The notes: generated by a model not told the origin, from the letters alone. Positions 35,273 through 45,504 are shown, numbered from the stretch's first letter. The stretch: 48,208 bases of DNA from an uncultured Gilliamella sp. (GCA_946481345.1 CAMLMY010000013.1:1-48208), one strand, 5' to 3'. Numbers and translations are program-made.

Positions 35273-35293
35273 TTTATCTTAATGTAAGATAAA
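35273..35293. promoter_or_regulatory. 21-bp palindrome upstream of the beta-glucoside operon
   Basis: tttatctta-atg-taagataaa is a perfect inverted repeat with 9-bp arms and a 3-base centre, 122 nt before the first gene of the PTS operon. It is a good operator candidate, perhaps for the LicR-type activator encoded within the operon (inference). Confidence 0.55.
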
Positions 35294-35320
35294 TTTTCCT
35301 TATTATGTTTTTATTTATTA

Positions 35321-35344
35321 TTTTTCCTTATCAATAAGGAAAAA
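35321..35344. promoter_or_regulatory. Second inverted repeat upstream of the beta-glucoside operon
   Basis: tttttcctta (35321-35330) pairs perfectly with taaggaaaaa (35335-35344) around tcaa. The half-site ttttcctt recurs singly at about 35294 and 35363, giving a cluster of related motifs. It could be an operator or an RNA hairpin in the leader. No T run follows. Confidence 0.5.
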
Positions 35345-35387
35345 GTTGGTTAGTAATTAATTATTTTTCCTTTTATACTGAAGTTGA

Positions 35388-36851
<1,464 letters not shown>

Positions 36852-36875
36852 CGATAAAATTCATTAGGAGAGATT

Positions 36876-37193
36876 ATGAAAAAAGCGTTAATTATTTGTG
36901 CTGCAGGTATGTCATCATCACTTATGGCTAAAAAGGTAACTGAATTTTTTGCTAGCCAAAATAAACCTATTGAGCTTGATGCGGTATCGGCAACACAAGG
37001 CAGCAATATGATTAAAAATAGTGATTTTGCACTGTTTTTAATTAGCCCTCAAACCATGATGATGTTTGATAAATTAAAAGCATTAGGTGATGAAGTAGGT
37101 AAACCAGTAGTCAGTATTCCATTTCAAGCCTATATCCCTATTCAATCGGGTATAGAGCAGTTAGCTAAATTAGTTGAGGATAATATTAATTAA
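36876..37193 (+). CDS. celA: PTS EIIB, lactose/cellobiose family
   Basis: Cytoplasmic phosphocarrier, 105 residues, that passes phosphate from EIIA to the incoming sugar. The phosphorylated cysteine is Cys8 in LIICAAGMSSS. It follows the 6-phospho-beta-glucosidase by 24 nt with aggaga before the ATG. Its EIIA and EIIC partners lie downstream of the regulator gene. The chito-oligosaccharide EIIB (ChbB) is related, but the GH1 neighbour argues for beta-glucosides. Confidence 0.9.
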   Translation: MKKALIICAAGMSSSLMAKKVTEFFASQNKPIELDAVSATQGSNMIKNSDFALFLISPQTMMMFDKLKALGDEVGKPVVSIPFQAYIPIQSGIEQLAKLVEDNIN

Positions 37194-37227
37194 AAATTAA
37201 GAAAATCCCAGTTTTACCGATCTAAAT

Positions 37228-37261
37228 ATGATGCGATTGCTTAATTAAGTGATCGCATCAT
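37228..37261. repeat. 34-bp hairpin between EIIB and the regulator gene
   Basis: atgatgcgattgcttaa (37228-37244) folds onto ttaagtgatcgcatcat (37245-37261). There are 15 Watson-Crick pairs and two G-T pairs and virtually no loop. No T run follows, so it is not a standard terminator. It could be a processing site or a binding site that separates enzyme and regulator expression. Confidence 0.6.
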
Positions 37262-37345
37262 AAAAATGGTTCAAGTTTTTGAGTGTTCTTTCAATAATTT
37301 AACCATTTAGGATAGATTTAGTTAATAGCTTAGGTATAGTAGATA

Positions 37346-39355
37346 ATGATAAAACATAAACAACGAGAACTCATTAGTTTACTAGTTCGTTCTAAAAATG
37401 AATATAAAAGTAGCCAAGAACTTGCTACGGAATTATCCTTATCTGACCGTACTGTACGTACTTACCTTAAAGATTTAAAAACTTTAATTGAACGCAATGG
37501 TGGCAATATAGTCAGTAAGCAAGGCTATGGCTTCCAGTTAGAAATTTTAGATAGAACTTCGTTTAACTTATTTTTAATTGAACATCATTTATTAGATAAA
37601 AATCTTGAACAATCTCAATGCCGTGAAGCCAGTGAGCGGAAACATTTTATCCTTAATTTGTTATTACTAGAGAGTCAAAAAGTTGATGTTGAAGAGTTAT
37701 CTGAACAGCTATATATTAGTTCATCACAATTAAATAAAGATATTGCTGAGATAAAATCTCAATTACAGACCTATGAATTAACCCTTAAAAAAAATCGATC
37801 TTTAATTTTTGTCGATGGTGAAGAAAAAGCCAAACGTCATTTTATAATGAGTTACTTTTTCCATGAAGATTCGATTAATTTTTTACACCATTTATCTTAT
37901 TTCAATCAATCATGTGAAGCTATTAGCTTTGATACTCTTACTATCATTATTTTAGATGAGTGTCGTGAAGCAAATATCAAATTATCTGATGTAATGATTC
38001 AAAATATTGTATTGCATTTATCACTAAGCATTAAGCGTTTACAATCAGGACTTTCTATTCAAAATCTTGATTTGCCCGTTTCAACCAGTACAACGCTTGA
38101 ATACCAAGTTGCCAATAAAATCATTGCACGCATTGAATCTGTAATTGGTTTTCACTTTCCGAAAGAAGAGCAAATGTATCTTACTTTACATTTGATGAGT
38201 AAATCAAATTTAATTCAAGATGTTCTTGATGATGAACTCTGCTCGTCATTAACCAATATACTTCTAAAAATTCAACAAGAGACTAGCTACCCTTTTTGGC
38301 ATGATGAACAATTGAAAAATGGATTAATTCAACACCTAAAACCTATGCTAGTGCGTTTAGAACAAAATATAAAATTAGAAAATCCATTAATAGATGAAAT
38401 TAAGGATCAATATTTAGAAGTTTTTATGTTAGTTAAACGTTATTTAAACCAATTACCTAGTTTAAATAAGTATAAGGTCAATGATGATGAATGGGGGTAT
38501 CTGGCGCTGCATTTTTTAGCTTCACTTGAAAAGTTAAAAAACGAACAGAAGGCTAAAGTTTTGATCATTTGTGCAACAGGAGTAGGCAGTGCACAATTAT
38601 TAAAAAATCGGGTTCAGAGCGAATTTGATGAGCGTGTAAAAATAGTTGCAACCCGTGGTTACTATGAAATTGAACCCGAAATGATAAATGATATTGACTT
38701 TATTATTTCATCTGTCGATTTATCATCAAAAGTATTTAAAGTCCCCGTATTTCATGTATCGGTATTTTTTGGTGAAGAGGATGTTCAAGCAATTCGTCGA
38801 TATCTTTCTCATAGACAAACGCCCAATTTATTACCTAAAGATTCCTTACCAATAACAACAGAACACAAGAAGCAAAATCACTCGAATTATATTGCTCAGA
38901 TTTTTGATGATATTGCTGCTGATTATTTTTATTTGTGCCATCGAAAGCCAACTAAACAAACCGTATTAGATCATTTAGTTGATCTATTATCCGTTAATGA
39001 AGTTAAAAACTTCAAACAAGAGATGAAAAAGCAAATGGAAAAACGTATGGCTATTGGTGAAATACTCTTTAGTCCAACAATTGTGGTTCCACATCCTGCT
39101 ATACCGGTTGGCAAGATAGCGAAAATAGCCATTGCTGTGATTCCCGATGGTTTGTTTTGGGATGACAATTATCAAAACGTTAAATTTGTTTTTATGATTT
39201 CACCATCAATTTATCAAAATTCAAACTTAGCCATGATGACAAAAGCAATCGTCAACTTAATTGATGATTTACCCATGCAACAGGCGATGTTAGACATTTC
39301 AGATTTTAATCAATTTAAATCACTTTTTATCCAACTAATTGAAAAAGGAGCGTAG
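37346..39355 (+). CDS. LicR/CelR-type PRD transcriptional activator
   Basis: A 669-residue PTS-controlled regulator. Domain order: winged helix-turn-helix (1-65, SDRTVRTYLKDL), a second HTH-like region (about 95-160), PRD1 (about 185-290, His224 and His282) and PRD2 (about 300-400, His330 and His389). Then come an EIIB-like domain with Cys409 (LIICATGVGSAQLL) and an EIIA-type domain (about 515-669, with PTIVVPHPAIPV). Such proteins are activated or inhibited by phosphorylation from HPr and EIIB and control beta-glucoside operons. It is embedded inside its presumed target operon, ending 2 nt before EIIA. Confidence 0.88.
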   Translation: MIKHKQRELISLLVRSKNEYKSSQELATELSLSDRTVRTYLKDLKTLIERNGGNIVSKQGYGFQLEILDRTSFNLFLIEHHLLDKNLEQSQCREASERKHFILNLLLLESQKVDVEELSEQLYISSSQLNKDIAEIKSQLQTYELTLKKNRSLIFVDGEEKAKRHFIMSYFFHEDSINFLHHLSYFNQSCEAISFDTLTIIILDECREANIKLSDVMIQNIVLHLSLSIKRLQSGLSIQNLDLPVSTSTTLEYQVANKIIARIESVIGFHFPKEEQMYLTLHLMSKSNLIQDVLDDELCSSLTNILLKIQQETSYPFWHDEQLKNGLIQHLKPMLVRLEQNIKLENPLIDEIKDQYLEVFMLVKRYLNQLPSLNKYKVNDDEWGYLALHFLASLEKLKNEQKAKVLIICATGVGSAQLLKNRVQSEFDERVKIVATRGYYEIEPEMINDIDFIISSVDLSSKVFKVPVFHVSVFFGEEDVQAIRRYLSHRQTPNLLPKDSLPITTEHKKQNHSNYIAQIFDDIAADYFYLCHRKPTKQTVLDHLVDLLSVNEVKNFKQEMKKQMEKRMAIGEILFSPTIVVPHPAIPVGKIAKIAIAVIPDGLFWDDNYQNVKFVFMISPSIYQNSNLAMMTKAIVNLIDDLPMQQAMLDISDFNQFKSLFIQLIEKGA

Positions 39356-39357
39356 CA

Positions 39358-39696
39358 ATGAATGACAAAATGAGCTCAGAGGATATTCAAATTACTGCTT
39401 TCAATATTATTTTGCACAGTGGTAATGCTAAAACCAAAATCCATTCGGCTTTCGAATTGATGCGAAAGGGTGAGTTTGATAAAGCTAATCAGCTTTTAGA
39501 TGAAGCGAATGATGAGATTTTAGAAGCCCATGAGTCGCAAACAGGGCTACTTCAGTCTTATGCTAATGGGACTAAAATTGAAATGGAAATTATCATGGTT
39601 CATGCTCAAGATCATTTGATGACCACAATGACGCTTCGTGAAATTGCTATTGAGATGTCTCATCTATATCAACAAACATTCAAGTTATCCAGTTAA
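39358..39696 (+). CDS. celC: PTS EIIA, lactose/cellobiose family
   Basis: Small helical phosphocarrier, 112 residues, taking phosphate from HPr. The active-site His is most likely His82 in IMVHAQDHLMT, the conserved family motif. It starts 2 nt after the regulator stop, with aaggagcg overlapping the regulator's end as ribosome binding site, so the two are translationally linked. Confidence 0.9.
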   Translation: MNDKMSSEDIQITAFNIILHSGNAKTKIHSAFELMRKGEFDKANQLLDEANDEILEAHESQTGLLQSYANGTKIEMEIIMVHAQDHLMTTMTLREIAIEMSHLYQQTFKLSS

Positions 39697-39710
39697 TTAA
39701 GAGGTCAGCT

Positions 39711-40208
39711 ATGGATTCTCAATTAGAAAGCCAACTTAAAACACATAAAAAAATGAGTTTGACTAATCTCTATTTTAATCGTTTTTTAGCGGTTCGTTAT
39801 ACCACGGCATTTTTTCTATTTTTAAACCTCTATTGGGCTGTTTTTTTTATGGGGAGCTTATCGGTTGGCATTTTATTACCACTATTGCTTATTTTGCTTG
39901 CTACCTTAACCAGTTTTGAGCAGATTAGACTTTATCGAAATCATCAAAACCATTTACGATATGCTAGTCTTTTCTATCGGATAATGTTGTTAAGTATCAT
40001 TACGTTAATTGTTTCAATTTATACCCCATTATTTCACTTTTTCTTTCCATTTTTAAAATATTCACAAGAGGTTTTAAACGTATTATTAGGAATTTTGGCA
40101 GCAAGCTTAGTTTTTACTATTTTTATACTGCTTAAACTGAAAAAGATTGAGCGTAATGAGGATAAACATTTTAAAAGAATCCAAGCTTATCAAGAAATCA
40201 TTAATTAA
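39711..40208 (+). CDS. Unknown four-helix membrane protein of the PTS operon
   Basis: I do not recognise a family. The 165-residue protein has a hydrophilic N-terminus (about 28 residues), two hydrophobic pairs (about 31-70 and 90-145), no obvious signal peptide, and a Lys/Glu-rich C-terminal tail (LKLKKIERNEDKHFKRIQAY). A basic loop with ten or so polar residues (RLYRNHQNHLRYA) separates the pairs. It begins 14 nt after EIIA (ribosome binding site gaggtc) and ends 14 nt before EIIC, so it is co-transcribed with the permease. A role as a small partner of EIIC is inference only. Confidence 0.7.
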   Translation: MDSQLESQLKTHKKMSLTNLYFNRFLAVRYTTAFFLFLNLYWAVFFMGSLSVGILLPLLLILLATLTSFEQIRLYRNHQNHLRYASLFYRIMLLSIITLIVSIYTPLFHFFFPFLKYSQEVLNVLLGILAASLVFTIFILLKLKKIERNEDKHFKRIQAYQEIIN

Positions 40209-40222
40209 ATGAGGAAAACAAA

Positions 40223-41572
40223 ATGAATAACGGATTTGTGTTGTTACAAAAATATCTAATGACTCCGATGGCAAAAATATCGCAGTTTAAGATTGTTCGA
40301 GCCGTAATGGCGGCGGGAATGGCATCAGTTCCTTTTTGTATCGTTGGCTCGATGTTTTTAGTGTTTAATACGTTACCGATGACCTTTACTGGATTGGAAA
40401 CAGCTTTTGATAATTCTGTTTTCAGAGTAAGAGATCTTTATATGATAGCTAATACTGCAACAATGGGAATATTAGCACTTTATTTTAACATTGTTGTCGG
40501 TTATGAATTAACTAAAATCGAGGAAGAAGAGACTGGTTTAAAAGTTAATGCTCTTAATGGCGCAATGCTATCTGTTTTTGCTTTCATCATGACATTACCA
40601 GAATTAGTTATGCAAAATGGATCGATGGTGTTATTTAATGATCAAAGTGCAACCGTCTATAACGGCTTACGCCTAAGCCCTTTTGTCGCTCGATTAGGAA
40701 CTTCAGGAATCTTTATTGCAATTGTCATGGCAATTTTAGCAACACAACTCTATTTTCTGTGTGTACGTCGTAATTTGGTAGTTAAAATGCCTGAAACCGT
40801 TCCATTAGGAGTATCACGCTCATTTACTGCACTTATTCCAACATTTATCATTGCATTTACAGTTATTATTTTAAATGGTGTTTTGATTTATTTTGGTACT
40901 GACATTTTTAATATCATCGGCATTCCGTTTATCTTTGTAACCAATTTAACTAAAAGCTGGCTTGGCATTATGGTGATTCTATTTTTAATCCATGCTCTTT
41001 GGGTTGTTGGTATTCATGGCGCAAGTATTATCGGTGCCTTTATTACTCCGATAATGCTAAGCAATATGAATGAAAATGTTGGTGGAGCAGCCATTCCGTT
41101 TGCGGGTGAATTTAATAACTCACTGGTCATTTTAGGTGGTTCGGGCTCAACACTTCTTATGACATTCTTTATTGCTTTTTGTGCTAAATCAAGCCAATTA
41201 AAGATTTTAGGTCGTGCCTCAGCGGTTCCTGCGATTTTTAATATTAATGAACCAATCATTTTTGGTATGCCAATCGTATATAACCCATATCTTGCTTTAC
41301 CATTCTTATTAGCACCAATGGCATGCGGTACTCTAGGCTACTTTGCTATAAGTTCAGGTTTTATGAATCCAATCATTGCGTTGATACCTTGGCCATCGCC
41401 AATGGGCTTAGGTGCATTTATTGGTACTGGTGGTGATTATCGGGCTATGTTTGTAGCCATACTCTCTGCAATCTTAGCATTGATAATTTATCTTCCATTT
41501 GTAAAAATTTATGACAATAAGCTATATAAAGAAGAACAAGCTAAAGCTGCAAATCAAGAGCAATTAGCTTAA
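40223..41572 (+). CDS. celB: PTS EIIC, cellobiose family
   Basis: Membrane permease of a lactose/cellobiose-type PTS, 449 residues with about ten membrane helices. Recognisable family features are the N-terminal MTPMAKISQFKIVRAVMAAG, a histidine-bearing WVVGIHGASIIGAF segment and the substrate-site NINEPIIFGMPIVYNPYLAL. It uses the EIIA and EIIB encoded upstream and delivers 6-phospho-beta-glucosides to the GH1 enzyme. Ribosome binding site gagga lies before ATG. Last gene of the operon. Confidence 0.92.
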   Translation: MNNGFVLLQKYLMTPMAKISQFKIVRAVMAAGMASVPFCIVGSMFLVFNTLPMTFTGLETAFDNSVFRVRDLYMIANTATMGILALYFNIVVGYELTKIEEEETGLKVNALNGAMLSVFAFIMTLPELVMQNGSMVLFNDQSATVYNGLRLSPFVARLGTSGIFIAIVMAILATQLYFLCVRRNLVVKMPETVPLGVSRSFTALIPTFIIAFTVIILNGVLIYFGTDIFNIIGIPFIFVTNLTKSWLGIMVILFLIHALWVVGIHGASIIGAFITPIMLSNMNENVGGAAIPFAGEFNNSLVILGGSGSTLLMTFFIAFCAKSSQLKILGRASAVPAIFNINEPIIFGMPIVYNPYLALPFLLAPMACGTLGYFAISSGFMNPIIALIPWPSPMGLGAFIGTGGDYRAMFVAILSAILALIIYLPFVKIYDNKLYKEEQAKAANQEQLA

Positions 41573-41586
41573 TTGCCAATGAATTG

Positions 41587-41640
41587 AAAAGGGCGTAGAT
41601 AATTATATATCATTATTTATGCTCTTTTTATTTTTTCTAA
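41587..41640 (+). terminator. Terminator of the PTS operon
   Basis: aaaagggcgtagataat pairs with attatttatgctctttt (several G-T pairs), followed by a T-rich tail up to about 41637. It begins about 15 nt after the EIIC stop. Confidence 0.8.
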
Positions 41641-41831
41641 GTTTTAGCCTAAAATTTAAATAAAGCACAAATTTAGACAGTCTTTCTTTTATTTGTGCTG
41701 ATCATTATTTACTCACCTCTTTGATTTTCTATGCTATATTGATTATTACTTCTTTCATTAAATTCACAATATAAAATTTATCTTTCTGATTTATAGGAAG
41801 ATGTTAATTATTTGTCTTTAGGAGGTTTAAA

Positions 41832-43532
41832 ATGTTCTATCTTAAACGTAGGTGGATCAAGTATAGCTGTTTTATTGCGTTTTTAATGATAAGTCAGCAA
41901 GCTATTTCCGCTGAAAATCTTCAACCTAAATTCGAAGCGGGTGCGGTTGCCTCTCCTGATTATTATGGTGCCATCGCTGCCAAAGAGATGTTATCCAAAG
42001 AAGGTAATGCTGTTGATGCTGCTGTTGCAACAGCTTTTACATTAGCGGTTACTTATCCTGAAGCGGGTAATATAGGTGGTGGGGGATTTATGACACTTTG
42101 GATTGAAGGACAGCCTTATTTTATGGATTATCGTGAAGTTGCCCCTAGCAAAGCAGATAAAGATATGTTTCTTGATGATAAAAAAAATGTAATCGACAAT
42201 CTGAGTTTATATTCTCATAAAGCGTCAGGTGTTCCAGGTACTGTTGCGGGCATGTGGGCTGTTCATCAACGCTTTGGTCGGTTAAGTTGGAAAGAAGTTA
42301 TGGCGCCAGCGATTCGTTTTGCTAATGATGGATTCAGAGTTAATAAGCAATTAATAACTCGTTATCAAGAAATAGAACCAACAGCACCAGCCAATGGTTA
42401 CTTTAAGCGCTATTTTAGTTCTATGCAAGAAGGACAGATGTTTAAACAACCTGAACTTGGCAAAGTATTAGAACGTATTGCAATGCAAGGTAGTGATGGA
42501 TTTTATAAAGGAGAAACCGCTAAATTAATTGCAGAGCAAATGGCAAAAAACGATGGTTTAATTACGGAGAGTGATTTAGCCAATTATCAAGCAAAATGGC
42601 GAGATCCTTTAGTTGCAAATTGGCAGGATATGCAAGTTGTTACTGCGCCACCACCAAGCTCAGGCGGTGTAGGTTTAATTCAACTATTATCAATGAAACA
42701 AGAATTAGCGAATGATTTTGAAGGTGTTAAAGTTAATTCATCAAAGTATATTCACCTAATGGCAGAAATAGAAAAACGTGTTTTTGCCGACCGAGCAGAA
42801 TATATGGGGGATCCTGATTTTGTAATCGTACCCGTCTCCCAATTAATCAATACTCATTATATGTCTCAAAGGGCTAAACAAGTTAATCCAAAAAGCATTT
42901 CCAATACAGAACAGGTTAAACCAGGTTTAGATAATGGAGAAAAATTACAAACAACCCATTTTTCAATTGTGGATAAATGGGGTAATGCAGCTTCAAATAC
43001 TTATACACTGAATGGTTGGTTTGGTTCTGCTGTCGTTGTGCAAGGTACCGGTATTATACTTAATAATGAGATGGATGATTTTAGTAGTAAACCTGGTGTC
43101 GCTAACCAGTTTGGTGTTGTAGGTAAAGATGCAAATGCAATAGAACCCAATAAACGACCTTTATCTTCGATGACACCCAGTATTTTTATAAAAGATAATA
43201 ATGTGGTAATGGTTATTGGTACACCAGGTGGCTCAAGGATTTTTACCTCTATCTTTCAAGTTGTAACCAATGTTTTTGATAACCATATGACTTTGAAACA
43301 AGCTGTACAGGCGCCGCGTTATCATCATCAATTATTACCAAGCAATGTTATTTATATCGAAAGTTTTCAAAATAATGTACCAAAGCAATTGAAAACTGAA
43401 CTTGAGCAGATGGGATATAGCTTTTATCAACAAGATTTTAGTGGAGATATTCAGGTTATAAAAATTACCAATAATAAACCTGATGCCGTATCAGATATCC
43501 GTGGTCGAGGTAAAGCAATAATTGTAGAATAA
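41832..43532 (+). CDS. ggt: Gamma-glutamyltranspeptidase
   Basis: Periplasmic N-terminal-nucleophile hydrolase that cleaves the gamma-glutamyl bond of glutathione and glutamine. The 566-residue precursor has a signal peptide ending near QQAISA (about residue 27) and self-cleaves into two subunits before Thr374 of the TTHFS motif. Conserved blocks present: NAVDAAVATAFTLAVTYPEA, NIGGGGFM, MDYREVAP, PPPSSGGVGLIQLL and PLSSMTPSIF. Length is normal. AGGAGG precedes the ATG. Apparently monocistronic. Its products (glutamate and gamma-glutamyl compounds) feed the same pool as the 5-oxoprolinase cluster elsewhere in this window. Confidence 0.94.
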   Translation: MFYLKRRWIKYSCFIAFLMISQQAISAENLQPKFEAGAVASPDYYGAIAAKEMLSKEGNAVDAAVATAFTLAVTYPEAGNIGGGGFMTLWIEGQPYFMDYREVAPSKADKDMFLDDKKNVIDNLSLYSHKASGVPGTVAGMWAVHQRFGRLSWKEVMAPAIRFANDGFRVNKQLITRYQEIEPTAPANGYFKRYFSSMQEGQMFKQPELGKVLERIAMQGSDGFYKGETAKLIAEQMAKNDGLITESDLANYQAKWRDPLVANWQDMQVVTAPPPSSGGVGLIQLLSMKQELANDFEGVKVNSSKYIHLMAEIEKRVFADRAEYMGDPDFVIVPVSQLINTHYMSQRAKQVNPKSISNTEQVKPGLDNGEKLQTTHFSIVDKWGNAASNTYTLNGWFGSAVVVQGTGIILNNEMDDFSSKPGVANQFGVVGKDANAIEPNKRPLSSMTPSIFIKDNNVVMVIGTPGGSRIFTSIFQVVTNVFDNHMTLKQAVQAPRYHHQLLPSNVIYIESFQNNVPKQLKTELEQMGYSFYQQDFSGDIQVIKITNNKPDAVSDIRGRGKAIIVE

Positions 43533-43599
43533 AATTTTTAGAACATTCTTGTTGCTATAGCAATTTATTTACTAGTATTAAAAAATTATTACTAATACA

Positions 43600-43632
43600 T
43601 AAAAAAACCCGCCAGTTTGACGGGTTATTTTA
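43600..43632. terminator. Bidirectional terminator between ggt and rplI
   Basis: aacccgcca and tgacgggtt (43606-43626) form a stem with one mismatch. Read on the minus strand it is followed by seven Ts, ending the ribosomal operon; on the plus strand it is followed by attttatt, serving ggt. Confidence 0.8.
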
Positions 43633-43643
43633 TTGAATGATAA

Positions 43644-44093
43644 TTATTCAGGAATAATTTCAATAATAAGTTTAGCAAAAGCTTCGCTGTGTACTTGGAA
43701 GAACACTTCGTGTTCACCAGTTGTACGTAATACACCATTTGGTAAACGAACTTCGCTTTTTGATACTTGAACACCGCGAGCTTTAACTGCATCAGCGATA
43801 TCACGAGTACCAATAGAACCAAATAAACGACCTTCGTCACCAGCTTTAGAAGCAATGGTTACTTTTTCAAGTGCGTTAATTTCGTTAACACGTTGTTCAG
43901 CGGCTTTTAATGTTTCAGCAAGTTTTGCTTCTAAATCAGCACGACGCGCTTCAAAGAATTCAATATTCTTTTTAGTTGCTGGTACTGCTTTACCTTGTGG
44001 AATTAAAAAGTTACGTGCGTAACCCGCTTTAACATTAACTTGATCACCTAAGCTGCCTAAATTAGCAACTTTATCGAGTAGAATAATTTGCAT
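43644..44093 (-). CDS. rplI: 50S ribosomal protein L9
   Basis: Full-length 149-residue L9. The N-terminal RNA-binding domain starts [20 protein letters not shown] and includes [14 protein letters not shown] long connecting helix and the C-terminal domain ([15 protein letters not shown]) follow. Last gene of the rpsF-priB-rpsR-rplI operon, 22 nt after rpsR. Confidence 0.98.
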   Translation of the reverse strand: MQIILLDKVANLGSLGDQVNVKAGYARNFLIPQGKAVPATKKNIEFFEARRADLEAKLAETLKAAEQRVNEINALEKVTIASKAGDEGRLFGSIGTRDIADAVKARGVQVSKSEVRLPNGVLRTTGEHEVFFQVHSEAFAKLIIEIIPE

Positions 44094-44115
44094 TATATGT
44101 TCCCTCTGTTGCTAA

Positions 44116-44343
44116 TTACTGATGGTTGTCAGTATATGGTAATAATGCCAAATAACGAGCGCGTTTGATAGCGCGAGCTAATTGACGTTGATATTTTGCG
44201 CTAGTACCAGTAATACGGCTTGGTACAATTTTACCACTTTCTGTGATATAGCTTTTTAATAAAGAAACATCTTTATAATCAATTTCTTTAACGCCTTCTG
44301 CTGTAAAACGGCAGAATTTGCGACGACGGAAATAACGTGCCAT
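44116..44343 (-). CDS. rpsR: 30S ribosomal protein S18
   Basis: 75-residue S18, complete: [20 protein letters not shown], then [13 protein letters not shown] and the basic [20 protein letters not shown]. It binds S6 on the ribosomal platform; the S6-S18 complex can also bind the operon leader. It starts 4 nt after priB. Confidence 0.98.
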   Translation of the reverse strand: MARYFRRRKFCRFTAEGVKEIDYKDVSLLKSYITESGKIVPSRITGTSAKYQRQLARAIKRARYLALLPYTDNHQ

Positions 44344-44347
44344 TTGG

Positions 44348-44656
44348 CTATTCTCCTAATAGTTTAACTTGGTCAGCATGCAAAACAAGTTGACTTGTTT
44401 GATTGCGTTTTGTGTGGGTACTTATAAAACCGCTCACTAAAACTTTGCTGCCTTTTTTTATGTAACTTAACTCTTGTTGTCCACTAACAATTACGGGCAT
44501 TATGCACCATGCTTGTCTGGTAAGTTCTGCTTCAATTTGTTCAGAAACATGTTCTAAATAAAACTGACAATGCGAGATCCCACTTGGACTCATTTTTTGT
44601 ATCGGTGTTTTTTTTACAATACCCGATAACACTAAACGATTATTCGTCCGAATCAT
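44348..44656 (-). CDS. priB: Primosomal replication protein N
   Basis: Single-stranded DNA-binding OB-fold protein for PriA-dependent replication restart, 102 residues. Segments [20 protein letters not shown] and [15 protein letters not shown] match PriB. Its position between rpsF and rpsR is the conserved gammaproteobacterial order. The start overlaps the rpsF end by 17 nt in another frame. Confidence 0.95.
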   Translation of the reverse strand: MIRTNNRLVLSGIVKKTPIQKMSPSGISHCQFYLEHVSEQIEAELTRQAWCIMPVIVSGQQELSYIKKGSKVLVSGFISTHTKRNQTSQLVLHADQVKLLGE

Positions 44657-45023
44657 CGTCCATGTTTACTTCGCTAAAATCTTCTTCAGAGTTACGACGC
44701 TCATCTTTAGCTTTTAACATAGGTGAAGTTTCAGTTACAGAATTTTTGGTACGCATAATTAAACTGCGAATTACCGCATCATTAAAACGGAAGTTATCTT
44801 CAAGCTCATTCACAGCTTCTTGAGTTGCTTCAACGTTCATTAACACATAATGTGCTTTGTGCAGTTTTTCGATAGGATAGGCTAATTGACGACGACCCCA
44901 ATCTTCTAAACGATGAATTTTACCACCATCAGCGGTTAATGTACCAGTATAACGTTCAATCATACCCGGTACTTGTTCACTTTGATCTGGGTGAACCATA
45001 AATACTATTTCGTAATGACGCAT
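44640..45023 (-). CDS. rpsF: 30S ribosomal protein S6
   Basis: 127-residue S6: [20 protein letters not shown], then [20 protein letters not shown] and [15 protein letters not shown]. The tail is acidic (MDDDSDE), as expected for S6, whose C-terminus can be glutamylated by RimK in related bacteria (no rimK here). Ribosome binding site gggag precedes the ATG. First gene of the operon. Confidence 0.98.
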   Translation of the reverse strand: MRHYEIVFMVHPDQSEQVPGMIERYTGTLTADGGKIHRLEDWGRRQLAYPIEKLHKAHYVLMNVEATQEAVNELEDNFRFNDAVIRSLIMRTKNSVTETSPMLKAKDERRNSEEDFSEVNMDDDSDE

Positions 45024-45115
45024 TATCGCTCCCTACGGATTAATCAGCTTTCTGTCGGGGCAACCGCAACCCATTGAAAGCAAGGAACATGAAAATAAGC
45101 GGTTGAAATCGACGG
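45024..45115 (-). promoter_or_regulatory. rpsF operon leader, probable S6:S18 binding structure
   Basis: Read on the minus strand, gtcg...aaccgc pairs with gcggtt...cgac (plus-strand arms 45054-45067 and 45099-45113), with an internal loop of unpaired bases. This lies between promoter and ribosome binding site. S6:S18-responsive leaders with a bulged CCG-containing stem are known for this operon, so autoregulation is likely; the exact motif match is by eye. Confidence 0.55.
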
Positions 45116-45118
45116 GGC

Positions 45119-45147
45119 ATTATATATCAACTTATTTTAATTGACAA
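45119..45147 (-). promoter_or_regulatory. Promoter of the rpsF-priB-rpsR-rplI operon
   Basis: On the minus strand TTGTCA (45147-45142) and TATAAT (45124-45119) are separated by exactly 17 bases. This is a near-consensus sigma-70 promoter, followed by GC-rich cccc that could act in stringent control. Confidence 0.85.
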
Positions 45148-45170
45148 ATGAATATATTAAGGATGTTCCC

Positions 45171-45232
45171 ATACCGTGTCTAAATTTATGTTAAGAAGTT
45201 AAATTTAGACTAAAATAACAATGAAACGGTAT
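45171..45232. repeat. Nested inverted repeat upstream of hinT
   Basis: An inner perfect 11-bp repeat (gtctaaattta 45178-45188 with taaatttagac 45200-45210) lies inside an outer 7-bp repeat (ataccgt 45171-45177 with acggtat 45226-45232). It may be a trimmed mobile-element end or a structured RNA; no T run follows it. Confidence 0.55.
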
Positions 45233-45504
45233 AGACTCCTGAATAATTTTTACAAAAAATATGTTATAGTTATATTTAAAAATTGTTTTGGTTAATCATT
45301 CTTGACAATAATGTTGTTGTTTTCTGATTAAACATAAATATTTTACTAAAATAGTGAGTAGGTTAGTGTTACCATTATTTTTTATATTGAAATAGATGAC
45401 TGAACGCTAAAATGTAAGGATATCTATACATTATTAATGTCAAAATATGTTATGCTTAACCTAATGTAAATTTTTACTTTTAGGCATACAATAAAAGGAG
45501 AACC
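45233..45504. other. Intergenic region upstream of hinT
   Basis: AT-rich, no gene. Candidate promoter elements near 45420-45470 (ttaatgtcaaaatatgttatgctt, with TATGCT as a possible -10) could serve hinT. Confidence 0.35.
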
